Assembly: GCA_019420275.1 (NCBI GenBank) | Contig: JAHZHN010000018.1 | Span: 1-34,539 of the forward strand | Direction of reading: 5' to 3' | Length of the DNA stretch: 34,539 nt | Source: Clostridiales bacterium | GTDB taxonomy: Bacteria > Bacillota > Clostridia > Lachnospirales > Lachnospiraceae | In this document: piece after piece, positions 7,996 through 16,760 of the stretch | Position numbering within the stretch: the stretch's first letter is position 1 | Layout: the number at the start of each line of letters is the position of its first letter | The notes under the pieces: model-generated | Seen by the model: only the letters and a program-made list of their open reading frames with translations | What the model was told of the DNA's origin: nothing | Databases searched by the model: none | Position numbers and translations under genes: made by a program

Positions 7996-8289
7996 TTATT
8001 CTGCAGGCATATCCAGTGCTTCTCTGATCTTAGACTCGATTTCTTTTTCAGATAAAAGATTTTTCAGACCAATCACTTTTGTGTCTTTTCCCGGTTTGAA
8101 CTGAGAAGTAAATGTTTCAGATACAAATACCATATCATAATTATTTGCGACACCTTTTGCTTCTCCAACGCTCATATGTCCGATTTCTGCGTCAATGCCT
8201 AATTTTTTGAAAACTTTGTTGATTTTCATTTTGATCATCTGACTAGATCCCATACCATTGCCACATGCTGCGATTGCTTTGATTTTCAT
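7996..8289 (-). CDS. ulaB: PTS ascorbate-type IIB component
   Basis: A 97-residue PTS lactose/cellobiose-fold IIB of the L-ascorbate family. The phosphorylated cysteine is C9 in AACGNGMGSSQM, the family signature loop. It passes phosphate from IIA to the sugar bound in the IIC channel at the inner face of the membrane. It has a strong TTAGGAGGT ribosome site, perhaps compensating for its place 89 bases after ulaA. No stable hairpin is evident in that gap. Confidence 0.95.
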   Translation of the reverse strand: MKIKAIAACGNGMGSSQMIKMKINKVFKKLGIDAEIGHMSVGEAKGVANNYDMVFVSETFTSQFKPGKDTKVIGLKNLLSEKEIESKIREALDMPAE

Positions 8290-8378
8290 AATAACTACCT
8301 CCTAAATTTATATAATTGATTGTTATGTTACTTTTTCTAACTTTATCCTTTGCCGTTGGCTCGGATTTTATAAACTCT

Positions 8379-9812
8379 CTAGTCCTCTTCCTGACCTACT
8401 GTAAAATATTTTTCTTTGTCTGATTTCCTGTACTGAATCTGTGGAATAATCAGCATTGCGATTACACAGATAATGACTCCAGGTACCTTTAAGTATTTTA
8501 CGATGTAAGATACTGCAAGGAAAATTGTTGAGAAGTCGAAGTTTCCATGCCATCCTCCGAATGCTACCAGCTGAAGCAGTGCCGCACAAAGTGCTCCGCC
8601 AAGAACCTGTATAATTCCACTGCAGAAGGATAAGATTACTGCTGCTTTTACTCCGCCGCGGTGATTTGCGTATACTGCGATACTGGCATTATCGAAGAAC
8701 AGCGGTACGAATCCTGCGATGATCATAACTGGTGAATGGAAGACCAGTAATCCGGCAATTGCCAAGAACTGTCCAAGGGCACCACAGAAGAAACCAACTG
8801 TTACCGCATTAGCAGGTGCAAATCCATAAGATACTGCACAGTCAACGGCTGGGATTGCTCCTGGAAGAAGCTTATCAGAAATACCCTTGAAGGATTCTGT
8901 CAGTTCGGCTACGAACATACGAACACCAGCCTGCAATACATTTAAGTAAACTGTAAAGCTTAACGCTTTGGAGAATATGTAGAATGGGAATGCTGTAGTT
9001 TCTGTGAATGTATTATCAATGCCTCTCATAAAGTCTTCTCCCAGGACTACCATAATAATTCCGAAGAATACAAACATCAAAACAGATGTAGATACTACAT
9101 TGTCGCTGAACATCTGAAGGAATCCAGGAAGTTTCAGATTCTCGATAGAATCTTCTTTCTTTCCAAGTTTCGGTGCCAGTTTATCTGCAAGCCAGATTGC
9201 AAACATCTGCTGATGACCAATTGCAAATCCGCCTTCTCCATCTGTCAGACGGTCTGTTGGTTCGACGGTAAGATTTGAAAATACTGCCTGATAAGTACCT
9301 ACCAGAATTCCGACTGCTACAGCTCCCCATATATTACGAAGCTGTGGAATAAACAGGAATACGATCCAGGTAACAGTTGTTGCCTGCTGTACCATGATAT
9401 GTCCTGTCAGCAGAAGGGTACGAAGTTTTGTGTACTTGCGGAAAATCAATAAAATGATATTCCAGATGAATGCCAGAAGCAGAGAAGTCATCGTCCACGC
9501 TGCGGATAATCCGATGTTCTCCAGTGCAGCATTTACTGCATTCAAACCAAAATAAGGATCGATAACAACGGCATCCAGATTAAATTTCTGGTTCAATCCA
9601 CTAAGGATTGGACGGAATGTTGTAATCAAACCGTTGGAACCTACCGTCAGGATCATGTATCCTACAACTGCTTTAATAAATCCAGCAAGTGTTTCATACC
9701 ATTTTTTTCCCAGCAGGATATATCCTACCAGTACGATCAGTCCTACAAACAATTCTGCTTTTGTCAGAATGTTGTTGGAGATAAAAGTAAAAATTGTGTT
9801 TAATATTTCCAT
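8379..9812 (-). CDS. ulaA: PTS ascorbate-type IIC permease
   Basis: A 477-residue integral membrane transporter similar in length to E. coli UlaA (about 465). About a dozen hydrophobic segments run from GLIVLVGYILLG to VPGVIICVIAMLIIP. The conserved core includes the TDGEGGFAIGHQQMFAIWLAD stretch and AELTESFKGISDKLLPGAIPAVD. It moves L-ascorbate or a close analogue across the membrane while it is phosphorylated. Substrate assignment rests on family identity plus UlaG, UlaE and UlaF next door. It starts 18 bases after ulaC. Confidence 0.95.
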   Translation of the reverse strand: MEILNTIFTFISNNILTKAELFVGLIVLVGYILLGKKWYETLAGFIKAVVGYMILTVGSNGLITTFRPILSGLNQKFNLDAVVIDPYFGLNAVNAALENIGLSAAWTMTSLLLAFIWNIILLIFRKYTKLRTLLLTGHIMVQQATTVTWIVFLFIPQLRNIWGAVAVGILVGTYQAVFSNLTVEPTDRLTDGEGGFAIGHQQMFAIWLADKLAPKLGKKEDSIENLKLPGFLQMFSDNVVSTSVLMFVFFGIIMVVLGEDFMRGIDNTFTETTAFPFYIFSKALSFTVYLNVLQAGVRMFVAELTESFKGISDKLLPGAIPAVDCAVSYGFAPANAVTVGFFCGALGQFLAIAGLLVFHSPVMIIAGFVPLFFDNASIAVYANHRGGVKAAVILSFCSGIIQVLGGALCAALLQLVAFGGWHGNFDFSTIFLAVSYIVKYLKVPGVIICVIAMLIIPQIQYRKSDKEKYFTVGQEED

Positions 9813-9830
9813 CCTCTTTCTTCCTTTCTA

Positions 9831-10280
9831 CTATTCTTCTGGCTCGAATTCATTGATCGCCTTTGCGACTTCTTCCGGAGAAGATGCATTGCGGATAAAT
9901 TCGATGTTTTCTTCTTCTGAAATAAATTCTGCCATTCCCTGTAGTTTTTCAAGATGTGCCGTATCATCTGTTGCTGCGAGTGTTAAAACGATGTCAACCG
10001 GATCATTGTCACAATTGAAACAGACTGGCTCTTTTAAGGTAATCAGACTAAGACCTGTTTTCTTTACACTCACGTCCGGTCTTGAATGTGACAGTGCAAG
10101 TCCTGGCGCAATTACGATATAAGGGCCGTTATCCAATACACACTGGATGGTAAGGTTGATGTAATCTTGGGTTATGTAACCACTGTCGATCAGAAGCTGT
10201 CCTGACTTAATCATGGAATCTTTCCAGTCAGAAGCTTCTACCTGTAACTTAATGTTTTCTGCTGCAATGACTTCTTTCAT
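9831..10280 (-). CDS. ulaC: PTS ascorbate/mannitol-type IIA component
   Basis: A 149-residue PTS IIA of the fructose/mannitol fold. The phospho-accepting histidine is H65 in GLALSHSRPD, and the domain ends with an EEVAKAI helix. It takes phosphate from HPr-His and gives it to UlaB. It is the first gene of the operon; its ATG follows AGGAGGAAGAAA. The promoter at 10339-10367 would leave a leader of about 50 bases. IIA, IIB and IIC are separate polypeptides, as in E. coli, but here the IIA gene leads. Confidence 0.93.
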   Translation of the reverse strand: MKEVIAAENIKLQVEASDWKDSMIKSGQLLIDSGYITQDYINLTIQCVLDNGPYIVIAPGLALSHSRPDVSVKKTGLSLITLKEPVCFNCDNDPVDIVLTLAATDDTAHLEKLQGMAEFISEEENIEFIRNASSPEEVAKAINEFEPEE

Positions 10281-10338
10281 TTTCTTCCTCCTGTTCTTTC
10301 TTTTACTTTTTATGACTGCCTTCCTTTAAGTTGCTTAC

Positions 10339-10367
10339 ATATTATCATTTTATGAAATTCTGCTCAA
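10339..10367 (-). promoter_or_regulatory. Promoter of ula-type operon
   Basis: The minus strand reads TTGAGC (10362-10367), a 17-base spacer and TAATAT (10339-10344). The start would fall near 10332, about 50 bases before ulaC. The region carries no other gene. Confidence 0.6.
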
Positions 10368-10381
10368 CATTATTTCAATCT

Positions 10382-10397
10382 TTGCACATATGTGCAA
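10382..10397. promoter_or_regulatory. Perfect 16-bp palindrome, candidate SorC operator
   Basis: TTGCACATATGTGCAA is a perfect dyad centred 25 bases upstream of the middle of the -35 box, near position -57 of the expected start. That position suits an activator; SorC-family proteins can activate or repress. Binding by the SorC protein encoded at 2341-3306 is inferred from operon linkage. Confidence 0.6.
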
Positions 10398-10420
10398 TTC
10401 CAATGAAAATATTGACAAAA

Positions 10421-10458
10421 AAAGAAGGATTGTTCTTTTTTTTGAACAATCCTTCTTT
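10421..10458 (-). terminator. Terminator of the GH32 gene
   Basis: A perfect 15-bp stem (10421-10435 with 10444-10458) lies 13 bases after the GH32 stop codon. On the minus strand a T-run follows (complement of 10417-10423). Confidence 0.85.
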
Positions 10459-10470
10459 CGGGAAATTATA

Positions 10471-13400
10471 TTATTTTACTCTAATTGTTACTGTTTCACT
10501 GTAGTTTTTAATCTTAGCAGTTACCTGCACGGTTCCGGCTTTTTGTCCTTTCAGAACCCCCGTTTTTGAAACAGAAGCAATTGATTTATTACTAACTTTC
10601 CACTGCACGGATCCTGAAACGCCATAACCTTCTGCTTTCAAGGTTACAGACTGACCAACCTTAATCGTTTGAGGACAGGTAATCTTGATTCCTGCAGATT
10701 TAATCGTAATCTCAACTGATTTTCTCTGAGAACCGCTCTGTGCTGTTACAGTGACTTTGCCTGCTGATTTTGCATGCAGGACACCATTTGCATTGATTGA
10801 AGCATTTTTGCTTGGAGAAACACTCCATTTCACTTTTCCACTTACACCTTTTCCAGATGCTTTCAACTGAACCTTTTCTCCTTCATAGACAGAAGACGGT
10901 GCACTGATTGTGATAGAAGATGTTTCCTTTTTCAATCCGCTGATCGCATCTTTCAGTGCATCAGATGCTGCATCAATTTCTTTTTGTGTCGCATCCGCAT
11001 TCTGGAGTACAGTTTTTGCTTTTGCAAGAGCTGTTTCGTAGGCTTTATAGCTGTCCGCCGTATAGTCTTCTGGATTGTATTCCTGTTTTGTCAATGCTGC
11101 TAACTCTTTATTTGAGCGGACTGTTACTTTCACTGTTGTTGATGCTTCGCCGACTTTTCCCGTTACTTCATAAACACCAGGTTTGTCAGGATCCACCTTG
11201 CTCCAATCCCAGTTGATCTCTGCCGGATCTTTTTTCACAAAATCATCTCCCGCAACAACAACTTTTTCTGGCAGTGCTTTCTTCATATCTTCCAGGCTGC
11301 TGTTGATTGCCGGATACAGATCATTAACCTTTGTCACAATCTTGGTTACCGGACTGTTTGTGTTAATATAGAAGTTCTGATACTCGGCAGATGCATTATA
11401 CAATCCAAGTCCGACATATCCTTCGCTGTACTGATGATCCTTGTCTGTAATTTCGGTATCAATGTACTGTTTTCCATTTACAGTAACAATAATATGATAT
11501 CCATCTACTTTGATCTCCACATGGTATTTTCCGTCATCTGCCTTTTCAAGAGTATTTGTCTCCGCAAATGTCTTATCTCCTTTGAAATCAAATAAGCGGA
11601 CTCTGTTATCTGCCAGCTGGACCGCATAACATCCATCAAAAGCATTTTGTGTCTGAGACTGGAAAATAAAGTTTAAGATACCAGAAGTAAATTTAGCATC
11701 CACTTCATAAGTAAATTTATCCGTATTTACTTTATCGGCAAACAGGAATCCATTGTCATTGTGACTTCCATAGTAAGTCTCTCCATCAATGTACCATTTT
11801 CCTGCTACTGCATTGAATTTTGTTAAATTGGTCTTAAAATTATTCTCCCGAATTGTCACTTCACAGGTCTTTTTAATCTCCGGATGATCTTTTAAACTGA
11901 CTGTAATTGTAGCTTTGCCTTTTTTCACAGCTGTAACTGCTGCTTTTGTTCCATCCTGAGACAGTTTGACTGCATCGCCTTCTACAGTGTAAACAACATC
12001 TTCCTGTGTTCCCAGCGGTACAACTGTTGCATTTAAGCTGAATTCATCCCCTACATAACCTTCAAGACTGGATTTATTCAGACGGAGTCCTGTTGGAGCT
12101 GCTTCTTTGTCTGTCCAGATTGTCTGCAGAGGATATACCGTAATATCTGCCTTGGAATCGCCGCCTTTGCTGTATACTTCCAGTCCTCTGCTTGCGATAG
12201 ACGGGAAGATTTGCATTGCTCCGGCAACTGTGTAGTCTTTAGAAAATACTTCCACAGAACTGCGGTCCACGTAAATATGGAAATCAATTGTTCCATCGTC
12301 ATTCTTTGTCACTTTCTGTCCGCGGACATTGATATCTCCATTGGCAACCAACGTTCCAGATTTGCTTCGGTCAATCGTCATCTGCTCTGTCTGAGTATTA
12401 TATTTTATAACTGTTTCTTCTCCTTCACCAGTTCTTACTTTGAATCCGATTTCTGTAGCATCATCTTCTGGTTTTATCGTAGCTACAATCTCATAGCTGT
12501 CGCCGTCAAAGTCTTTTAACGGATTATTGTCTTCTGTAATTGTAGCATCTTTCACTTCAACCTTATTCTCAGTATCTCTCAGATCCTTGTATCCCTTAAT
12601 CGGAGTCTGTGTAAGATAATACTTTCCATCACTTTCTTTTTGTACTCCAAGGGTACACTCCAGATTATAGGTTCCATTGAACACGGTATTTCCATTGGCA
12701 TAAGGGATCGCATTACAGAAACCTGATTCCCATGTATTCATCCAGTTAATGGCTACTAAATCTGGAAGCTTCATATTATCTTCTGTTCCAAAATCACTGA
12801 CATAATATGTCATAGCCGCATAAGAATCCGGGCCGAAATTCATAATACCATCGTTGTCTTCATTTCCCATGCCATTTGCATTGGTACTCTTATACTGCTC
12901 ATCCGGCACAAAGGTCCACTTTCCATCGACCTGTTTAAAATCACCAATCTTATATTTTCGTCCCCCGCGGTTTAATACCCATTTATGTTCTCCGGTTTTC
13001 TCTCCGTTTTCATCATATACTGCAAGAGGATAAAGTTCCGGACATTCTGTATTAAGATCTGGATATGCAGATTCCTGTTTCCAATTTACTAAATCTTTAG
13101 AAGAATAAATTCTAAGTGGTCCTCCCGCAACTACCATAAACCACTGATTCTCATAGCGGAATACTTTCGGATCACGGAATGCTTTATTTTGGAGGCTGTC
13201 ATCTTTCCAATGGAGCAAAACTTTTCCATCTTTATATTTGTGGAACGTTTTCCCATCTTTGCTGTAGGCTCCAATAATCTTCTGTCCCTCGCTGCCGCCA
13301 TCTGCGGTGATCAAAAATACAATTCCACTTTCGCCTTCTTTAAAAATATCCGGCGCAGTACTGTGATCAGCAGTTACCGCACATCCGGAATACATTGCCC

Positions 13401-14619
13401 CATATTCATCCGGATAAAACTGAATCGTATCTTCTTCCCAATGAATCAAATCTTCACTGGTAGCATGCATCCAGTGCATTGGTCCCCATGCTTCTTTGTC
13501 ATAATACTGATAAAACAGATGATATTTTCCACCGAAATATATTGTACCATTTGGATCATTGCCCCATCCGTCTTTTACAGAATAATGATACTGTCCCCGG
13601 TAGTCCTCATTGTAATATTCCGCATCTGGCTGCATTTTATGGATCCTGACCCGATAAACAACTTCAGCATCTCCATTTTTTGCTGTCAATGTATATGTCT
13701 GCTTTTCTTTTGTAACTGGAAGGCTGTTGATATCTGCCTCTTTTCCATCTTCATCTGTAACCGTAATCTCTGTGTCAGCATTTTGTTTTTTCGGAACTAA
13801 CTTTACGCTCTGCGTGGAATTGGTTACATATGTAATATAAACATACTGATCCTGGTCAAATGCAATTTTCTTATCTACTTTCCCGCCGTTGCTTTCTGCC
13901 GTCAGTCCAGATAACTGCGGAGTGTTTCCCTCTGTAATAGAAGACATTTTCACATTTTTGTACACAACATTTGCTTCCCATGTAAGGAAACCAAATTGTC
14001 CTTCTGTCAAGGCATCATCCTGGCCGCCAAGTACTGCAGCGGCATTATTCGATGCATCATCTCCCATTGTGTAGTCTGCTGTGTTCATCACCAGTTTGTC
14101 ATTGATGTAATATACCATGTGGCTTCCAATGGCTACCACTTTCAAGTGATAGGTATTGTCATCTGTCAGGCTGACTTTTTGTTCCTTGAACAGATCGGGG
14201 GCATCATTTCCCTCAAATTTGAACAACCTTACTGCACCGCTCTCACCATTGATATTGGCAACATACATTTCTTTCTTGTCATCCGTTTTTCCATTGGAAC
14301 GCATGATCAAAGATGCAGCTCCTTTTCGTTCTTTAAACTGGATGTCCGCTTCATAGACAAAATCTTTTCCTGTTGTATCGCTCAGCAGGAAAGAGTCCCC
14401 CTTGCCGATGGAATCGCAGGTAATTGCTCCGTTTTCTTCCTTGTAATTGCCGCTGACATTCCAATTCAGAGACTGAGACTTCTCAGCCGCATTTACCACT
14501 CTTTGAAATGCTGTTTGGGGCATGACTGCACTGGAATTGCTTCCAACAAGAACAAAGCCGCCCACTGCCATCGTCGCAGCAATTGCGGATGTCGTCATCC
14601 TGGTCAAAACTTTTTTCAT
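10471..14619 (-). CDS. Secreted modular GH32 fructanase (levanase/inulinase-like)
   Basis: A 1382-residue exoenzyme. A signal peptide covers about residues 1-35 or slightly longer. A jelly-roll domain like CBM66 follows (about 50-228), then a small beta domain (235-328). The GH32 five-bladed propeller starts near 340 with the nucleophile D355 (WGNDPNG), the stabiliser D483 (FRDPK) and the acid/base E525 (TECPEL); its beta-sandwich reaches about 850. Then come a Big_2 Ig-like domain (865-935), a second CBM66-like module (940-1095), another Ig-like domain (1100-1175), a FIVAR-like helical segment (1180-1225) and two Big_2 repeats to the end. There is no LPXTG anchor. GH32 with CBM66 is typical of exo-acting levan or inulin degradation; the exact fructan is uncertain. 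AAGGAGGAATTT precedes the ATG. Confidence 0.93.
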   Translation of the reverse strand: MKKVLTRMTTSAIAATMAVGGFVLVGSNSSAVMPQTAFQRVVNAAEKSQSLNWNVSGNYKEENGAITCDSIGKGDSFLLSDTTGKDFVYEADIQFKERKGAASLIMRSNGKTDDKKEMYVANINGESGAVRLFKFEGNDAPDLFKEQKVSLTDDNTYHLKVVAIGSHMVYYINDKLVMNTADYTMGDDASNNAAAVLGGQDDALTEGQFGFLTWEANVVYKNVKMSSITEGNTPQLSGLTAESNGGKVDKKIAFDQDQYVYITYVTNSTQSVKLVPKKQNADTEITVTDEDGKEADINSLPVTKEKQTYTLTAKNGDAEVVYRVRIHKMQPDAEYYNEDYRGQYHYSVKDGWGNDPNGTIYFGGKYHLFYQYYDKEAWGPMHWMHATSEDLIHWEEDTIQFYPDEYGAMYSGCAVTADHSTAPDIFKEGESGIVFLITADGGSEGQKIIGAYSKDGKTFHKYKDGKVLLHWKDDSLQNKAFRDPKVFRYENQWFMVVAGGPLRIYSSKDLVNWKQESAYPDLNTECPELYPLAVYDENGEKTGEHKWVLNRGGRKYKIGDFKQVDGKWTFVPDEQYKSTNANGMGNEDNDGIMNFGPDSYAAMTYYVSDFGTEDNMKLPDLVAINWMNTWESGFCNAIPYANGNTVFNGTYNLECTLGVQKESDGKYYLTQTPIKGYKDLRDTENKVEVKDATITEDNNPLKDFDGDSYEIVATIKPEDDATEIGFKVRTGEGEETVIKYNTQTEQMTIDRSKSGTLVANGDINVRGQKVTKNDDGTIDFHIYVDRSSVEVFSKDYTVAGAMQIFPSIASRGLEVYSKGGDSKADITVYPLQTIWTDKEAAPTGLRLNKSSLEGYVGDEFSLNATVVPLGTQEDVVYTVEGDAVKLSQDGTKAAVTAVKKGKATITVSLKDHPEIKKTCEVTIRENNFKTNLTKFNAVAGKWYIDGETYYGSHNDNGFLFADKVNTDKFTYEVDAKFTSGILNFIFQSQTQNAFDGCYAVQLADNRVRLFDFKGDKTFAETNTLEKADDGKYHVEIKVDGYHIIVTVNGKQYIDTEITDKDHQYSEGYVGLGLYNASAEYQNFYINTNSPVTKIVTKVNDLYPAINSSLEDMKKALPEKVVVAGDDFVKKDPAEINWDWSKVDPDKPGVYEVTGKVGEASTTVKVTVRSNKELAALTKQEYNPEDYTADSYKAYETALAKAKTVLQNADATQKEIDAASDALKDAISGLKKETSSITISAPSSVYEGEKVQLKASGKGVSGKVKWSVSPSKNASINANGVLHAKSAGKVTVTAQSGSQRKSVEITIKSAGIKITCPQTIKVGQSVTLKAEGYGVSGSVQWKVSNKSIASVSKTGVLKGQKAGTVQVTAKIKNYSETVTIRVK

Positions 14620-14685
14620 AAATTCCTCCTTCTTCTTTTGGATACGATAAACAAAAAGGCCCTTTTATCCATCTATGACACCGTA

Positions 14686-14741
14686 TGTCGCACGACAAGA
14701 TCAAATAAATCTGCTGTCGTACTATATGAATTATTTTAACA
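14686..14741 (-). promoter_or_regulatory. Promoter/leader of GH32 gene with two GTRCGACA repeats
   Basis: The 226-base gap upstream of the GH32 gene holds two candidate -10 boxes on the minus strand: TGTTAAAAT (14733-14741) and TATAGT (14721-14726). Two direct copies of GTRCGACA lie at 14715-14722 and 14686-14693, 29 bases apart; the first abuts TATAGT. They may be regulator sites. No strong -35 box supports either start, so the exact promoter is uncertain. Confidence 0.35.
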
Positions 14742-14749
14742 AGCATAAG

Positions 14750-14803
14750 AAAAAGTGACATCTGTAAATTGTCATCTTATCCCATTTACAAATGTCACTT
14801 TTT
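14750..14803 (-). terminator. Terminator downstream of nadE
   Basis: A 20-bp stem with one mismatch (14750-14769 with 14784-14803) lies about 40 bases after the nadE stop and ends in a T-rich run on the minus strand. It separates nadE from the GH32 gene. Confidence 0.8.
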
Positions 14804-14845
14804 TGCTGATATATGTCACGTATAAAAACTCTATTTTATTCTTAA

Positions 14846-16738
14846 TTACAGCCAAGCTGCAGGGCTTGCGTCACTCGGCATCCTCAGATCTCCCCTTGGA
14901 GATACCGCCACGCTTCCAACCTTTGGTCCGTCCGGCAGGCAGGAACGTTTAAAATGCTGACTGAAAAATCTCCAGTAGAATTTATCCAGCCACTTACGGA
15001 TTGTCTCGTCATCATAAACACCTTCAAATGTTTGTTTTGCAATCCGATATAATTTCGTTTTCGGGAATCCAAACCGCATCATATAATATAAGAAGAAATC
15101 ATGCAGTTCATATGGCCCCACTAAATCTTCGGTCTTCTGGGAAATCACTCCATCCACCGGCGGAAGCAGTTCTGGACTTACCGGCGTATCCAGCACATCC
15201 ATCAAAACTTCAGACAGTTTCTTATTTTCTGTCGTGTCGGCATAGTAAAGAACCAGATACCGTACTAAGGTTTTCGGTACGGAACAGTTCACTGCATACA
15301 TAGACATATGGTCTCCATTATAAGTTGCCCAGCCCAGAGCCAACTCTGACATATCTCCGGTTCCAATAACCATTCCATTATACTGGTTCGCCAGATCCAT
15401 CAAAATCTGAGTTCTTTCTCTTGCCTGAGAATTCTCATAAGTTACGTCATGCACATTCTCATCATGTCCGATATCCTCAAAATGCTGTCTTACAGCTTTT
15501 TCGATTCGAATTTCCTTTAAATCAGCTCCTAATTCACGAACCAGAGAAACCGCATTCTGATAAGTGCGGTCTGTCGTTCCAAAACACGGCATTGTCACAC
15601 AGATCAGATTTTTTCTTGGGATCCCCAGCATGTCAAAGGCTCTTGCCGTTACCAAGACTGCAAGCGTTGAATCCAAACCTCCGGAAATACCAATCACTGC
15701 GTGCCTGCAGCGGGTATGCTCCAATCTCTTTTTTAATCCCATGGATTGGAGAGAAAGAATCTCATTGCATCGTTTCTCCCGTTCTTCTTTGTTGTCCGGT
15801 ACAAACGGAGCCTTCGGATACGTCCTGGAAATCGGATTTTCACGAATTTTTAATGAGAATGGAATCTCACGGTACTTTCCGGTCTCTCCTCCAGGAAAAG
15901 ACGTCATCTTGCGTCTTTCTGCCGCCAGACGCTGTACATCAATGTCTCCATAAATCGTTTCGTTAGTAAAACGTTCTGCCTCTGCAAGTACAGACCCATT
16001 TTCACAGATCAAATGATGACCGCTGTAGACTACATCCTGTGTAGATTCTCCTTCTCCTGCATTTGCATACAGATACGCTGCCAGAAGCCTTGCTGACTGG
16101 TTGGATACAAGGCTCCGACGATAAACCTCTTTTGTTGTAGTTTCTACACTGGCCGATGGATTACAGATTACGGTTGCTCCTGCCATGGCATGGTATGTGC
16201 TTGGTGGAAGCGGCACCCACAAATCTTCACAAACTTCACATGCAATGACAAGCTCTGGGATCTCACGGCACGCAAACAGCTGATCCGTACACACAGGGAT
16301 TTCCATATCTCCCAGAATGATCACCTCATCGATTCCCTTTCCAGAAGCAAAATGGCGCAGTTCATAGAATTCAGAATAATTTGGAAGATGAGTTTTTGGC
16401 ACCGCTCCCAAAATCTTTCCCTCATGGACAACCACCGCGCAATTGTATAACTTTTGTTTTACAACCAACGGACATCCTACAACTACCAGCATATTTCTGC
16501 CCTTTGTAGCAGCAGCAACCCTCAGCAGTCCCTCTGTACATGCTTTCAGCAGTGGCTGCTGCAAAAAGAGATCTCCGCACGTATATCCGCTGATTGTTAA
16601 TTCTGAAAATACCAGAATATTCGCTCCCTTATCCCCTGCTTCTTCTATGATTTTTATGATGGCTCCGGCATTGTATTCCGGATCCGCAACCTTCACTTTT
16701 GGCGTTGCACATGCAACCTTAATAAATCCATCTTTCAT
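14846..16738 (-). CDS. nadE: Glutamine-dependent NAD+ synthetase
   Basis: A 630-residue two-domain enzyme for the last step of NAD+ synthesis: ATP-dependent amidation of deamido-NAD+ with glutamine nitrogen. The N-terminal nitrilase-type glutaminase has the triad E46 (FSELT), K115 (VPKTHLPN) and C170 (CEVCEDLW). The C-terminal synthetase has the PP-loop ISGGLDST (352-357) and the GTGDMSELALGW and NCSVPKTLV segments. Length fits the long glutamine-using form. GAGGTG precedes the start. It lies 22 bases after prfA and ends the transcription unit. Confidence 0.97.
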   Translation of the reverse strand: MKDGFIKVACATPKVKVADPEYNAGAIIKIIEEAGDKGANILVFSELTISGYTCGDLFLQQPLLKACTEGLLRVAAATKGRNMLVVVGCPLVVKQKLYNCAVVVHEGKILGAVPKTHLPNYSEFYELRHFASGKGIDEVIILGDMEIPVCTDQLFACREIPELVIACEVCEDLWVPLPPSTYHAMAGATVICNPSASVETTTKEVYRRSLVSNQSARLLAAYLYANAGEGESTQDVVYSGHHLICENGSVLAEAERFTNETIYGDIDVQRLAAERRKMTSFPGGETGKYREIPFSLKIRENPISRTYPKAPFVPDNKEEREKRCNEILSLQSMGLKKRLEHTRCRHAVIGISGGLDSTLAVLVTARAFDMLGIPRKNLICVTMPCFGTTDRTYQNAVSLVRELGADLKEIRIEKAVRQHFEDIGHDENVHDVTYENSQARERTQILMDLANQYNGMVIGTGDMSELALGWATYNGDHMSMYAVNCSVPKTLVRYLVLYYADTTENKKLSEVLMDVLDTPVSPELLPPVDGVISQKTEDLVGPYELHDFFLYYMMRFGFPKTKLYRIAKQTFEGVYDDETIRKWLDKFYWRFFSQHFKRSCLPDGPKVGSVAVSPRGDLRMPSDASPAAWL

Positions 16739-16760
16739 CGTGCACCTCAGCTATTTTTTC

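Noticed and set aside
8290..8378. Regulatory hairpin between ulaA and ulaB
   Set aside because: Only a three-base GCC/GGC pairing is visible; nothing stable enough to call.
13189..14739. Long plus-strand reading frames opposite the GH32 gene
   Set aside because: They lack ribosome sites and recognisable domains and are the antisense of a clear, continuous GH32 coding sequence.
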